Positions 1 through 19,951 of a stretch of 64,000 nt of DNA are shown piece by piece. Every line of letters starts with the position of its first letter. Position 1 is the stretch's first letter. The notes beneath the pieces are model-generated. The model saw nothing but the letters and a program-made list of their open reading frames with translations, did no database searches and had not been told where the DNA came from. A program made the position numbers and the translations under genes. Source of the DNA: Siniperca chuatsi (Eukaryota; Chordata; Actinopteri; Centrarchiformes; Sinipercidae); the NCBI RefSeq assembly GCF_020085105.1, contig NC_058045.1, positions 3,060,333-3,124,332 on the forward strand, read 5' to 3'.

Positions 1-127
1 TGCTCCTACTACAACAGTCTTTACTAGTCTTTTCTTGTACTACTACAGTCTTTACTACTACTACTACTACCACTACTACAACAGTCTTTAGTGCTACTAT
101 TACAGTCACTACTACTACAACAGTATT

Positions 128-163
<36 letters not shown>

Positions 164-796
164 AGTCTTTACCGCTGCTACTACTGCAGTCTTTATTGCT
201 ATTACTATTATTCTATTAGTACTACTACTACTACTACTACTATTATTACAACAACAGTCTTTACTGCTACTACTACTAGACACTACTACTACTACAGTGT
301 TTACTACTACATTATTTACTACTACTACTACTACAGTCTTTACTGCTCTTACTACAACAGTCTTTACTGCTACTACTACAAATACTAAACACTACTACTA
401 CAGTATTTACTACTACAGTGTTTACTACTACTACTTCTACAACAGTCTTTACTACTATTACTTCTACTACTACTACTACTACAGTCTTTATTGCTACTGC
501 TATTACTACTACTACTACTACAGTCTTTATTGCTACTGCTATTACTACTACTACTACAACAGTGTTTACTACTACAGTATTTACTACTACTTCTACTACT
601 ATTACTACAACAGTCTTTTCTGCTACTACTACTAGACACTACTACTACTACTACAGTGTTTACTACTACAGTATTTACTACTGCTACTACTACTACAACA
701 GTCTTTACTGCTACTACTACTACTGCAGTCTTTACTGCTACAACTACTACAGTCTTTACTGCTACTACTACTAGACACTACTACAGTCTTTACTGC

Positions 797-832
<36 letters not shown>

Positions 833-835
833 AAC
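1..835. repeat. Compound TAC/CTA minisatellite
   Basis: Long runs of TAC triplets are interrupted at irregular intervals by a conserved spacer of the form CAGTCTTTACTG or CAGTATTTACT. This gives a higher-order unit of roughly 25-60 bp built on a trinucleotide repeat. The array touches the left window edge, so its full length is unknown. It ends near 835, where unique sequence begins. All open frames here are low-complexity Tyr/Thr/Leu/Ser strings that come from the triplet period, so I do not call a gene. Confidence 0.93.
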
Positions 836-1499
836 AAGCTGTAGTGCCGTTCATTCCTAGCAGAATAGGGCTTTGTAGGGACCTTCTCCTACAAATCTCT
901 GTCTCTCTGTGTCTCTCTTTTTTGCCTCTCTAACCTGGTCTGACCATGGAATGATACCTTTGAACTGGAGGTAGGCGATTACCAAATTTTATGATCATCC
1001 ACTCTTCGAAACGTCACATTATGTCATTGTCGGATTCAGAATTTCCGATTTCGACTTTCAGCTTTGATAGTATTACAGTTTAGATTCCAGCTTTTTTAGC
1101 AATGTATTTCAGCTCTTAGCTTATTTAGCTAATGCACTTCAGCTTCCAGGTTGTTAAGCATTCCATTGCAATGCATTTGATCTTGAAGATTTTTCAGAGA
1201 ATTAATTTCTGATTTCTGCATTTTCAGCAATGCTTTCCAATTATGTCTTCTTCCATACACTTATCATTGGACTATTACTTCTGCATACTTTCATGTACAG
1301 AAGCCATTCAAATGTCAAAATGTTCAGGTCTTTAAGGACATTTATGCATCGATTGCATTTCAGCTTTCAGCATTTCCACACATTTTCTGCAGGAAATCCA
1401 ATTTTTCTAGTTATTACTGTCAGAATCTGTCATAAGAGTGTCACGCAGGGAAATAGGGAACACAAGGGAATAGGAAAGAATCCAAAACAGAACTCATGG
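836..1499. other. Intergenic stretch, no gene seen
   Basis: AT-rich DNA with no splice-supported exon. Around 1070-1220 there is a loose recurrence of 'TTTCAGC' and 'TTCAGCTT' words, which may be a decayed simple repeat. Nothing else is recognised. Confidence 0.5.
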
Positions 1500-1835
1500 T
1501 AAAACATGGGGAACTGGGCACTGGAACCAGGTACAACAAAAAAGTGCACCAAACGGCAGCACACACAAAGGTCAGGAACACTCACAAGACTAAAACTCAA
1601 GGTAGGAATCACTCAAGGCAGGCATAACACCAGGCAGGAACAACACCATGTATAACAACAATGACCCAACACTGAACAAAGACAGAGACATGGACTAAAT
1701 ACCCTAGGGGAGGTGAGACAACGAGACACAGGTGCAAATAATTAAGGAAGGGCCAATAATCAAAACTGGAGGGAAAACAAAGCCAGGAAGTAAAACCACA
1801 AGACACACAAGGGAAGGAGAATACTACAAAATAGG
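1500..1835. repeat. Probable dispersed repeat (A/C-rich, 'ACACAGGTG' motif)
   Basis: A purine/A-rich block with words such as ACCAGGCAGGAACA, GACCCAACACTGAACA and ACACAGGTGCAAATAATTA. The combination resembles a dispersed element seen in many fish genomes. This comes from memory of the sequence style and not from a database search. A weaker relative appears at about 18960-19060 (GCCCAGGTGAACTAG). The element ends near 1835. Confidence 0.4.
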
Positions 1836-1849
1836 AAATGAAAAACCTT

Positions 1850-2670
1850 AAACTACCACACTAACGAAATCACTAACCTAAATTAAGTTAAAAAAACAAA
1901 GTTAAGCTAATGCTAGGCTAAACTTCAATAAGCTAAACAACCAAACTAAGCGAAGATGGCTAAACTAAGCTACAATGATGCAATGAACTAAAGCTTCACC
2001 AATTTATTTTCCTTGTCATTTTAACATAGGCTTTATGTAATTTTATCATTATTTTTGCAACTAAGCCTTTTGGGTTTATTATTGTTATTTTACCACATCA
2101 GTAGATCACTAACACAAGTTAAACTGAGTTATACTAAACTAGGCTAATCTACAAACTACTAAACAGGGCTAAGCTAAAATGTCTGTGCTAAGATACAATG
2201 AACTAAACATGCATCAATTCACTTTGCCTGTCAATGCCATTTGTTTTTTATACACTGAACATTTTTGGATTATTATTTTGTTTTTACAACGAAACGTCAC
2301 TAAGCTAAGTCAAGTTAAACCAAACTAAGTTAAGCTAAGTCTAAACTAAACTACAATAAACCAAACAAGCAAGTTAAATTAAGCTAAGCTGCAAAACTAA
2401 ACATGCTTCACCCATTTTAGTTTGCTTGTCAGTGTATTTGTTTATAATACACACTAAGTGTTTTTATTATTTTGTTTTTATATCACTAAGTTGAGCAACT
2501 GACAGACTAAACAACTAAGCTACTTTACTTCATCATATTTCATCCAGTTTACCTTGTCAATATTTTATATAATTATATTTTTTACACACTAACCATTTTA
2601 TTATTATTAAGCCAAGTCAACGACAAGGTAAACTACTCTAAAATTAGCTAAACCAAACCAAAACGCATCA
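1850..2670. repeat. Degenerate tandem array rich in TAAGCTAAAC words
   Basis: About four diverged units of roughly 130-230 bp. Each has a segment of short AAGCTAA/AAACTA words followed by a T-rich segment: cores near 1995-2085, 2212-2290, 2405-2480 and 2530-2610. The shared unit core reads roughly CTTCACCxATTTxxTTTxCTTGTCA, then xxTTTxTxATACACACTAAxxxTTTTxTTATTATT. Spacing is irregular and the copies are strongly diverged, so the array is old. Confidence 0.65.
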
Positions 2671-2933
2671 GAGCCATATGATGCAATACAACTGCTGCTG
2701 ATTCTTTTTTCTCTGGAAAAATATCAGGCTGCCCATCTAATTCTAATGACATTCAGCAACAATGTTTTGAAATGGCATCTCCTGTTTGGCTAACAGCCAT
2801 GAAGAAATCTCCAGTCCAATTTAACTTTAATCTCATTTCACAAAATAAACAGAAACCTTCCAGACAGATTCCTGGTGCACTGATGTTATGTAATGATGTT
2901 GCTGACGTGCCCTTTGATGCTGATTTGTTGAGG

Positions 2934-2936
<3 letters not shown>

Positions 2937-2969
<33 letters not shown>
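2937..2969. repeat. (TG)n microsatellite
   Basis: About 16 uninterrupted TG dinucleotides. Reading frames that cross it on either strand are Cys-Val or Thr-His runs and are not real genes. Confidence 0.95.
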
Positions 2970-2971
<2 letters not shown>

Positions 2972-3972
2972 TCAGCTGGTGAGAATAATGTGTTTCTTGG
3001 TGTGTGTAGTTTTGTGGGCACATGACGTCGTCCCATGTGAAAGCCTCTTTACAGCCACATGTTGATCGGCTCAGAGAAATGATTTTTCCCTCTCTGCCTG
3101 ATTAAAAGCTGCCATGGATGGCTGGACCTTCCACTGTTTTCTCGTCTTGGAAGTAAAACACAGAAATGTAGTTCTTCCTGATTACAACAGGAAGAGGAAA
3201 AGTGATTTAATTTAAATTGTTGTATTGCATACTGTTTTTTCTGATCCAAATCATATGTAGCTGATTGAGGTCAAGTGTTTCAGAATTCAAGGCTGATTAA
3301 AAATTTTACTTTGAGATAAGGACAAACATATTTTCCCAATATGCAACATTATCCCTCTATTTCTCAACATTCCCCTTCGTTCTGATGAGCGACTCAAAGA
3401 TTTTAAGTTATCTGGTACCACTTAGTTTGCCTCAGGCAAGCTGATTTGCAGGGTATATAATATCTAAACATCACTGAATGGAAAAAGCATAATTTGGAAA
3501 ACATTTCAAAAGCCCATCCAGTCTGCATGCTGTGCATTATGAATGGATTTGGATGCACATAATGTGGTCAGACTGTTTTCATTTCATCGTTACATCTTTT
3601 GTTTTACAGTATTCAAAAGGTCCATGATCCTAAAGTCAACAAGAAGAGAGTGGCCCAAATCCAAAAAAGTAGGTTTTGAAAGATTTCTTCACTCTCGGGC
3701 TATGGAAATCCTAAATTTTGGGATATTCAGTCCAACCATTATAATCATAAAGAAAGTATGTAAATAGACTATAACAATCCAAAATACCTTAACACCAAGA
3801 CAAGTGCATCCAAGTCATGATATCACTTTCTAAAGTCAAGGGGTAAAATTTAAGACTTTCTTTTGGAAGAAAGCATGCAAACAGATACAAGATCAAATAA
3901 AGTCAGTTTGGAAATGGGCCCAAAATGCCCAAAACGAGCATGCCAGAGGGTCAGTGGGGACGAAAATGTGGA
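2970..3972. other. Intergenic stretch, no gene seen
   Basis: Ordinary AT-rich noncoding sequence. I see no splice-flanked exon, RNA gene or clear repeat before the hairpin element that follows. Confidence 0.5.
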
Positions 3973-3983
3973 TTTAGTCTAAA

Positions 3984-4182
3984 TCGTAGAAAAGGTTTCA
4001 GTCGTAGTCATCTGGACACTGTTTTCAGAATCAAGACGTTTCGGCTCCCATCTTGTCTGAAATTGAGAATGACTTCCGAATGGGAGCCGAAACGTCTTGA
4101 TTCTGAAAACAGTGTCCAGATGACTACGACTGAAACCTTTTCTACGATAGAACACTCCTGGACGAATGAGGGACTACACCGG
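3984..4182. mobile_element. Hairpin element copy 1 (probable Penelope-like end fragment)
   Basis: A perfect 68-bp inverted repeat (3984-4051 and 4080-4147) surrounds a 28-nt spacer. An unpaired tail of about 35 nt (4148-4182) ends in GACTACACCGG. An 11-bp direct repeat, TTTAGTCTAAA, flanks the element at 3973-3983 and 4183-4193, as expected of a target-site duplication. The same element lies at 11203-11395 in the opposite orientation. The arm carries ACGTTTCGGCTCC and the tail CCTGGACGAATGAGGG. These resemble terminal repeats of Penelope-like retroelements, but that assignment is from memory. Confidence 0.75.
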
Positions 4183-4193
4183 TTTAGTCTAAA

Positions 4194-5101
4194 GAATATT
4201 CATTTTGTTGGCTGACGTTAGTGTCTGTGAAATCGAAGCTACTGGAGGATGATTTATTGGCTGCATGTGCCACATTTTGTGTGGCAGCTGAAGCTGAAGG
4301 AAATTGATTGCTCGTCTGAATCGATTCAGTTTGATGTCAGGGGTTTGACTGATGCTCTAATCAGTGTTTTTATTGTATGCCTTCTCATGGTTTTGCTTCT
4401 ACACTGCACTCAAAGCCTAAACTTTACTATATTGCTTCAGCCTGGTGAGCTGCGACTGTATGGCTAAAAAAGTACACAACCAAAGTCGTCAAAATTTCCC
4501 CCCCTTCATATCCCCTTCATGACAACACAGAAACCAATTTAAATAAAATGACTTTCCTTGAAGCCAGAATATTAATAACCCTAGACTCAGCAGGATGACA
4601 TATTTTATCACAGAGAGGTCAACAATGACAAAACAATGACTGAAATAAAAATGCTAAAAAGGCTTGTTTCTTGATTTTAACTGAAAACGAAGCCAATTTC
4701 TGCCGGAAAAAAGAAAAAACTAACATAACTATGGGAAATTAATTTTGACTTACTAAGTGCAAAGTGCAGGACTTTGACACCAGAGACTTAAACAACTTGT
4801 TTTGTACTTTAGGTCACTGTTGGCAAGATGACAAATTTTAAAATAAAACATTGCAACACATGGATACTGTATTGCAAGAGCAGATTATATAAAAAACGAA
4901 TTAAATATGTTATCAGACGTGTTCAGTATGAACATTTGGCAGAAAATGAAATCCAGGTGGTATTATGTTTAGGTTTTTTTTAAACTTTAAAAGTAAAAAT
5001 TATGAGATATTAAGAGATATACTGCATTCTAGTTATCGGATATTAAGTTAAAATATTTTAAATTATTAGTAAGTCATGAGTCAAAACTGTCTTGTATTTA
5101 C
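4194..5101. other. Intergenic stretch, no gene seen
   Basis: AT-rich noncoding DNA. Short open frames around 4249-4467 lack any recognisable domain or splice context. Confidence 0.5.
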
Positions 5102-5371
5102 TTAAAGGTCCAGTATAAAGAATTTAGTGGCATCTAGCGTGAAATTGCAGTTTGCAACCATTTGAATACCGCTCGCCTCACCCTCCCCTTCCAAGTGTGT
5201 AGGAGAAACTATGGTGGCTGCGAAACTCACGAAAAACAGCAAAATTTAAGATAATGAAAACACAATGATTCTTATTTTCAGGTGATTATACACTAATGAA
5301 AACATACTTATAAGTATTATATTCGATTTCTGCTAATAGCTCCTCCTAAATGTTACACAGTGGACCTTTAA
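5102..5371 (-). repeat. Short TIR element, 'TTAAAGGTCC' family, copy 1
   Basis: The element begins TTAAAGGTCCAGT and ends ACAGTGGACCTTTAA, so its termini are inverted repeats. The interior contains words shared with the copies at 7404 and 33564, including AGGAGGAGCTATT, GTTTTCATTAGTxTATAA, CACCTGAAAATAAGAAT and CTCCTACACGCTTGGAAGGGG. It lies in the opposite orientation to those two. It has no coding capacity and fits a non-autonomous DNA transposon. Confidence 0.8.
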
Positions 5372-5884
5372 AAAGTCACAATTTTGACTTAGTATCCATA
5401 AATCTGACCAAGTACATCTCATGATTTTGATTAAAATTCAAATAAAAATTTTGACTGATTCTGATTATTATAATTTTGACTTACAATTTGTTTTAATCAA
5501 TGAATTTATTTTACAACGTGCAGGACTTTGGTAGCATCAATACCATAAAAAGCACTAATCATGTTTTAGTCACCAGGAGCAGATATTTTAGTGCGGATAT
5601 TGTAGGAAAAGCAAATTAAATAAGTTGTCAGTGAATGTTTTGCAGATACGTTCATGAACATTTTTTTTGCAATTTGCCTGACATGTTTCTTCATTATGTT
5701 GATAAAAAATGTATTTCAGGTGGAATTTTCTCTCAAAATCTATTTGCTGTTGCAAATTAGTTGTATATAAACATAATTTCTAAGAGACAGAGTTGCATTT
5801 ATTTTTTACTAATATCTTTGTAATTTTTGTTTACCGTGAGTATTTTTACATTCATCATTCCTATACATATTAATTAATCTCTTT

Positions 5885-6418
5885 CTATTCCAGGTAGGAA
5901 TGGGCTTTCATAACATTACACAATAAAGAATGACACAAATGTCTGTAGATGGCAGCCGGACTACATTTGAATTGCCAGAGTTGGAACAGCACAATAGGTT
6001 TAGTCAGCCATGACCTTTGAGTAACCTCTCTGTAGGAGGGGGAAGAGACAGAAAAGAGACATATAGGCGAAAGAGAGGAAAGAAAGAAGGAAAACAGATG
6101 GATTGAGAGGGAGTAAAGAGGGGAGAGAGAGCTTTGTTGGATACAGGAGAGAGAGAGAAACCAGAGAAAAGAGAGAGTAAAAGAGCACTTGGCACACAGA
6201 CATCTAGAGAAAGAAGAAGGGGGCGCTTGTTTCCCCCCCTCTCCTCTCCCTCTGGCAATTAAAAAGGGAAACAACCCTTTGAAGAGGAAGAGAGGGGGGC
6301 AGTCCTGTACTCCCACCCAGCCTGGACTGCACGCAGCATTTATTGTGCCGATGCTAACCCAGATACCAGACACAACACAGAGCCAGAGAACCAGCTGAGG
6401 ACCTGACAGAGCACAGGC
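5885..6418 (+). promoter_or_regulatory. Purine-rich 5' flank / probable 5' UTR of the rergl-like gene
   Basis: GA-rich sequence (roughly 6040-6220) leads directly into the first coding exon at 6419. The start context is ACAGGCATGA. A 162-codon frame on the - strand here is a by-product of the purine bias (its product is Ser/Leu/Phe-rich). I see no convincing TATA box. The transcription start cannot be placed from sequence alone. Confidence 0.4.
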
Positions 6419-13595
<7,177 letters not shown>

Positions 13596-15419
13596 CGGTT
13601 CCAGTGAAGTCAGCGGCTAATCAGCTGGAGGGACTGGGATGTTGTGTGTGGACCCATGTTAAAGGGAAGTGGCCAAGAAGTTACATACTGGGTCTGAAAT
13701 CTGTTTAGTACATACACAGCGGTCCAAACATTAACCCTGCGTTCACACTGCGAGCAACATGGATGGTTGGTGGGAAGGTTTGGATGGATCTGTGGGTCTG
13801 CAACTACAACATTTACAGACAAACATTAGTCTTGTACACATCGAGAGGAAGGGTTGTTTGTCTGGGATGTATTTATCTGCTTTGAGTTAAGACAGCTTTT
13901 TAGAAATGACCTATTGTTATCATGTGATTCAAACAAAGCAGGCTGTTGGTTTCCAATTTTGGGGTTGGGCCCCTTTGAAGGGGTCGCAAGATGGAACATA
14001 ACACACACACACACACACATTTTTGCTAATCAAAATCAAGTTTTTCTTCAGATGTTTCTCTTATATTCAAATGTAAAACAAACAAACAAAAAATCACTCA
14101 CAACTTGTAGACATTGCTCAGTTTTATCCTTACTTTTTTGAGTCTTAAATTATTCTATGAAATACCTTTTTTCATTTCAAAGCCCTGGAAACCCACACAG
14201 GGTGTTTCACAGATTCTTATAATGCTGTTATATTATGGAGGTTGTTAAACTACCAATAAAAATGATAAAATGGTCAATTGTCCCACCCAGGAGCAACAAA
14301 GCTGTGAGGGAAATGTCAATCAGGCGCAGTTTGTACTTGCTCACACTGTCCAAAAAACAGGTGTATCATGAATTTGTAAAACAAGCCAAATTTCTCAAAT
14401 ACAATGTTCATTGTTGTCTTCAGTCAGTTGTAGTAGACCTTTACATAAATATATCCCAAAATTATCAAAGTTATGACTAAAATCAGTAAATATCTTATCA
14501 AAGATGACATAATCAAGACTAGGAATGTAACCAATCATCCAGAGCCAACTTTCACCACTTAGCATGTTTTGATACAGACACAGTTTGTTACAGCAGATGT
14601 TAAAAAAACAGCAAACCTTACAGCTACTTTTCAAGAATAATCTCTGGCTGGTTTATTGCTGTAGTTTTTCACATGAAACCTGTACAGGACTGGGAAGCTT
14701 TGATTGGCTGTAATTAGCTTCTCCTCTGTCTTTCACTCATCAGACATAACTGTTTGTCATTAACTGAAATCACAACATGGAAGAATGCAAATCTGACAAG
14801 CTGTTGATTAGCGAGTTTCCCCTGAAACTCCTTAATCAGTGTGTTCACACTGTGAACTCGGGGTTACTGACTGTCCCCCCTGCTGTTGGCTGTTTCTTTA
14901 AGCATCTCATTGCAGTTAGTTAAACTGCCTTTCTGCAGGTTTTATATAATGTTTTAAGTGAGGGAAAAAGACAGCTTTATGCATTTTACTGACACTTTAA
15001 TGAACATTATATATGTACAGTATATATTATTATTTTTTCATAGTAATGCTATTCTTTGGAAGCCATAGTTGATTACTATACTGTTGATTGTAACATGTCA
15101 TATACTCTCTCTCTTATATTGCCATATGGTAGCCATGACTAACAGCATCATTTAAATGATATATTGTGTATATATTAATTGGTAAATTAAATAATTATTG
15201 TATTGTATTTAAAAAAACACTAACACATACCAATTAAGGGCATGAACTAATTCAATGTTGTGCTGTTGTTCTTGTTAAATCCACTTATGTCACCATGATG
15301 CTATGAAGAAAGACTGTACCACACATGATGAAAAATAGGTTCACATTTGCAGTGTTTTGTAGATGACTGTTCCTTTTGTAAATACTGTAAAAACATCAGC
15401 TGTTCCAGAGGAAAATAAA
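13596..15419 (+). other. Probable 3' UTR and flank of the rergl-like gene
   Basis: Noncoding sequence after the stop codon, with a (CA)9 tract at 14001-14019. AATAAA hexamers occur at about 14256 and at 15414-15419. No further exon is seen. Which hexamer is used cannot be decided without transcript data. Confidence 0.4.
15414..15419 (+). terminator. Candidate polyadenylation signal (AATAAA), rergl-like gene
   Basis: AATAAA in an A/T-rich setting 1.8 kb after the stop codon. It is weak evidence by itself, because another AATAAA lies near 14256. Confidence 0.3.
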
Positions 15420-18400
15420 TTTAAACATTGCTTACTAAGATGCCTGTTTTAGTTCTTCAGAGGGGCTTTTGTTTCACTTTGAGCTTAACTTTAATTAGAT
15501 GACCATGAGAAGAGGCAATTCTCTAAAGCCTTCAGCAAAAAGGAATTCCCTGTGTGTTACTGCTAAAAATAGCTGGTTTGGGGACAGGAGAAGTGAGAAA
15601 TGCACCATTATTATACTGAATTTTGGCTTCCAAATCAAAGACATGTTCCTGAAGTACCCACTAGATGGCAGCACAGTTATCAGAACATCATAATGGTGTG
15701 CTCTTTTCCCTCTATGTTTAATGATTTCCTGCTCATGGGGCCTGACCTATTACACACTGAATCATTTCAAATTATAGAGATAAATGATAGTGAACAATGA
15801 AATGGAAAAAAAGTGAAATTCAGTTTTTAAAATGATCTTATGTGAAAGGCTTTAAACCTCAGATACAGACGAATGACAAATTAAGTCATTAGTACCTATT
15901 GATTGACCCCTCCTGACCTGTATGGAAATATTTGCATTCAATGTTTCTCATTTATACAGGTTTGTCTTTTAATTAGACACTTTCTGTAAGTACTGTAGGG
16001 TGGGGAAAAAGGTATTTTCTAATTTTAAAGCCTTCAAAGAAAACATTTGTGGGGTTCCTCAGGGTCCAAGATGTATTTTCTCTTATTTTATTTAACCTTC
16101 ATTTAACAAGGTCCCACTGAGGCTGGAAACCTTTTGCAAAAGGAGACCTGGTCAAGACAGCGGCATGAAAAGTTGCAGACAAAACAATAAAAAAATTACA
16201 ACAGATAAAACAATACTAAAAAAATCAGGCTAAAAGTAGGCTAAGAACAGACACAGGTAAAAGTTACACTATCCAGTATCTGTATCATTGTCAGTATCTT
16301 TAAAACATTTTAAAAAACAAATTCCTTTTGGTGCAATCACTTTAGAGAACTACTTGTATGTGAACAGTACCTATTTTGTAATTTCTTATTTAAGGGGGTT
16401 TTATAAAGTAAGAAATTCAGTGTATTAGGATAATGTACTGCTTCCAGCGAAAGTCTGAACTGCATGAGTGAACCAAACTGAGTTTCATCCTTGAAGTAAA
16501 CTTGGTCTAAAACCTGTTTCTGACTGTAAAACAGATATTTTGGATAATTGCAGTTAACACTTGTGTTCTGTAAGGAAGCATAGGTATTCATTATGTTTCT
16601 CTACTCATTTATTCAGATTTTTCCTTTAATTTGTCACCTGTTTTTATTTGTTTAAAAGCTTTTATATATGACAATGAAAGCAGAGAGATCAAAATATCCC
16701 CACCTTGCCCTCTTTGTGGTGCTATAGAATCAAAAATCACAAACAAGTGGCATCCAGGTAGGATTTGGTTGTCATGGCAACACCAAGCAGGAGGGGGTCA
16801 ATTACTATGTATATTACTAAACTGCAAGATATGATCTTGTAAAGCTTTTTTATATTTCAAACAAATGATCCCTGATATTTTACTCTATAAAGTTCATGAA
16901 AGAGATTTTCTCTTCTAGAAAAAAAATCCTTTGCTGCACAGGAGGTCAAGCATTTTACATTTCCAGCAGCAGTTGCAGTGAATACCATAGATAGAGGAAA
17001 TTTCTGGAGAGAGCAGTGCAGAAACACAGCTGGCATTAGCACTTTTTAACAAATATGTCAGGAAAGTATACATCAAGTAAAACAGGGAAAGTGTGAATCT
17101 GTGATGGTGCAAAATGCTCGTCATTTAAACTCAAATTTGATTCCGTCTCATCATCTTCCTCCCCTCTCTTCTTCTCTGTCTGTCTCATTTTCTTCAGAGA
17201 GATGAGGAGTGCAGACGGATGGAGAGAGAACCTCCAAGCGTGGCCTTGTAGCTTCAGGTCAGTGATCTTATTTGGCCCCTGTGTGGAGGAAGAATTGGTT
17301 TTGGCTCGGCTGAGGACAATCATCCGAACCAAGGGGGTTGGATGCTGCTGGGACACCGCGAGAGCCAATCAGAAAGGCCATCGATCAGTTCCCCTTAATC
17401 TCACAGCTGGTGAGCACATCCCCACTCCAATCTAAAACTCTGCAGCTTAGTCAGACTGACAGGGGATTGGATGGCTTCCAGACTTGAACCTCCACTGAAA
17501 TGGATCCATGTTAGAGCAGGAAGAGTTTGTCTACAACATCAGATGGTACTTCACTCAGTTCTCAGCATCCCTTTCTGTGGCTGCAATCTTGGCTGCAAAA
17601 ATAAATAGTAGTTAAAGTTGTTTAGTCTAGCGCTGACTGAAAATCTCAGTTTCTTTAAAAAAATGTGGAAACAATATGTCCGTGTGGTAAAATAATAGTT
17701 TGTTTCCAATTCAAATCAACTAAAAAAAGAGATACAGGTAGAATTATCCTAATTGAAATATGTTTTTCCCCTATAATCTCAAGGAAAACATGATTTTAAG
17801 TTGATCTGAACACGAGCCAGTATGACATTTTTTGCCATGTACTGTGTGTCATCCTGCATGAGTGCACACAGTGATTGCTTGCTGTATGTATATATATGGT
17901 GTATCTGAAGAGTCGGTTTCTAAAATGAGACATCCACTCTGAAAAATGGGATGCCTCCTCTGTGAAAAGAGGCATAGAAGCAAAATGCATACTTTAATTT
18001 TGTTGAATTTAGTGAGTGTCATGAGCACACATTTTTGATGAGTTACATCTGGATCATCTGGTTTTATTAAACATTGAATGAATGTAAAGCAGCTTTTTTG
18101 AGAGATGTATTGTGGAAGAATCATATGTAATCCTTTTCATATGTTATATAAATTGTTCACGGTCTACTCAGTGTCCTGCAGTCTCCTGTTACACTAAATG
18201 TGATGTCCTGCTGTCTGTGCACTGAATACTGCTTTGTAAGTTGTTGGTATCTTCTTGCAGTAAGGCTGCCAAAGCACTGCAAGTGAAGTGAATCTGATAA
18301 AGAACTCAATATCACAGAGAGACTCTCTTAAGCTCTTGTTTTCAGTTGTTGAATCAAAGCATCCATCATATTATTGACGTATGCCTTTTTTTTCACAGAA

Positions 18401-18779
18401 GACATTTTGACATGTCACAGTAGGAAAAGCACAGGTGTAAATAATAAAATCAATGATGGCTAAATTAAATTTAGCAGCTTCAGTTTCAGGGTCCTGGTGT
18501 TGTGCATGCTGGCTCACTGTCACACCCATGACTTACTGGGACACTGAATGGAGAGGAGCCTTTGTTAATGTTATTAGTAACACCTGTGCTTTTTGTACTA
18601 TGACAATGTCTGCTGTGAAAAAGGCCTTTAGAGAACCGAAGTGAAACCAGAACTTCTGGGTTCTGGTCCAGAGATAAAAAAACTAATTCAAAATCCCACT
18701 GACATTTGTAATAATGCTAATAATTGAAAATCCAACCTTGGAACATAACGTTACTCAACAATATGTTCTGTGGCTCACT
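15420..18779. other. Intergenic stretch with one dispersed repeat
   Basis: No gene is supported. About 16075-16215 resembles a common fish repeat (TTTATTTAACCTTCATTTAAC, then GGAGACCTGGTCAAGAC). About 17200-17440 is more GC-rich than its surroundings and open in several frames; it could be a conserved noncoding block, but no domain or splice phase supports an exon. Confidence 0.45.
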
Positions 18780-19951
18780 ACTGTCACAAACTGGCTCAAG
18801 GAATGTGACCATAAGGGAGTCCATGCAAAGGTTATACTTAAAACAATCACTTATTTAAACTAGTTAACATAAATGGACAATAGTGTGTAGAAATCAGCAA
18901 TGCATGGATGAGATGCATGTGTGCTGTGGAGGTGTTGAATGTGCATACCAAAAGCAGCAGATGTAAGGTGAATGACAACTGTAGGAAGACAGACAGAGCA
19001 AGCACATAGGCCAGCTTTTATATCCTGGAAGGCCCAGGTGAACTAGATCAGTTGAAAATCCCCCCCATGTCAGCTAATTGCCTGTTGAGGTTAGTTAGGA
19101 CAGACTCCTAGACAGTGGGAGCGGCGTCACACTACACATGTCTAGATAAGGATGGTAGTTTTCTGAAAAACAATCTAATATCGTTATTTATTCAATATTT
19201 ATGTTTTTTAGCAGATGTTAACGAACATTTTCCATAAGCCCAAGACCATCATGGGCTAAATGTCACAGCTTCACAAAAGAGTCCATAAGTGAGTCGAGGG
19301 GTCATGGTTAGCTCAGACATGTCTGTGATACCAACAGGACAGAGAGGGCTGATAGCTGTACATTTTTAGACAGCAGAGATTACAACTAAAAAATAGGAAA
19401 ATTGACATTAGGAGAGAGCTATGGAGAATTCTAAGGATATGGACAAAACCAAGTTATGACGTTGCACAATGGCGTAAGTACCTGTACTGCTACGCTTGTA
19501 GTTTTTTCATGGGAGCTGTAGTTTTTTCAGTGCTCACAAAGTAATTGTTTTACTTAAAATCACAAAGGTTTAAATTTCTTATAGCAAATGCTGCCAATGA
19601 AAGAAATGGTAAATGAGAAAGTGAGAAAATGAGTTACAGCAGATAGTGGACCAGAGGCTAGCCCGAACGTGACGTCATGACTTCAACTCTCTATTGGCAT
19701 CAAGTTAATGCTAAAAACCAGTGTTGTACATTTAAGAATGTAGTTACTGCAATATACCAATGAGCAACTTTGTACAATATACCAAAAATATAATTATCAA
19801 CAATTATAGTCATAAAAACAATTTCTACGGTATATGAAGTTTTTGTTGAAGCAGTTGCAGCATTTATTCAGAATCACCACAGATTTAGGCCTAAAGGGGC
19901 TCTAGAAGCCTGGCTCATTCAGCTACAGAAGGTGTCAAGAGCCCTATCACA

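Noticed and set aside
297-805. Four overlapping open frames of 84-118 codons
   Set aside because: They are Thr/Tyr/Leu/Ser strings created by the TAC repeat; frames are open on both strands for the same reason.
3984-4182. Hammerhead ribozyme in the hairpin element
   Set aside because: Penelope-like terminal repeats can carry hammerhead ribozymes, but I could not find the CUGAUGA and GAAA core boxes in either copy.
5885-6373. 162-codon frame on the - strand
   Set aside because: It is the complement of a purine-rich 5' flank, its product is low-complexity Ser/Leu/Phe, and it has no domain. The + strand context is the start of the rergl-like gene.
17036-17435. 110-codon - strand and 77-codon + strand frames with a splice-like TTCTTCAG
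   Set aside because: No domain, no partner exon and no codon bias; overlapping frames on both strands suggest chance in a slightly GC-richer block.
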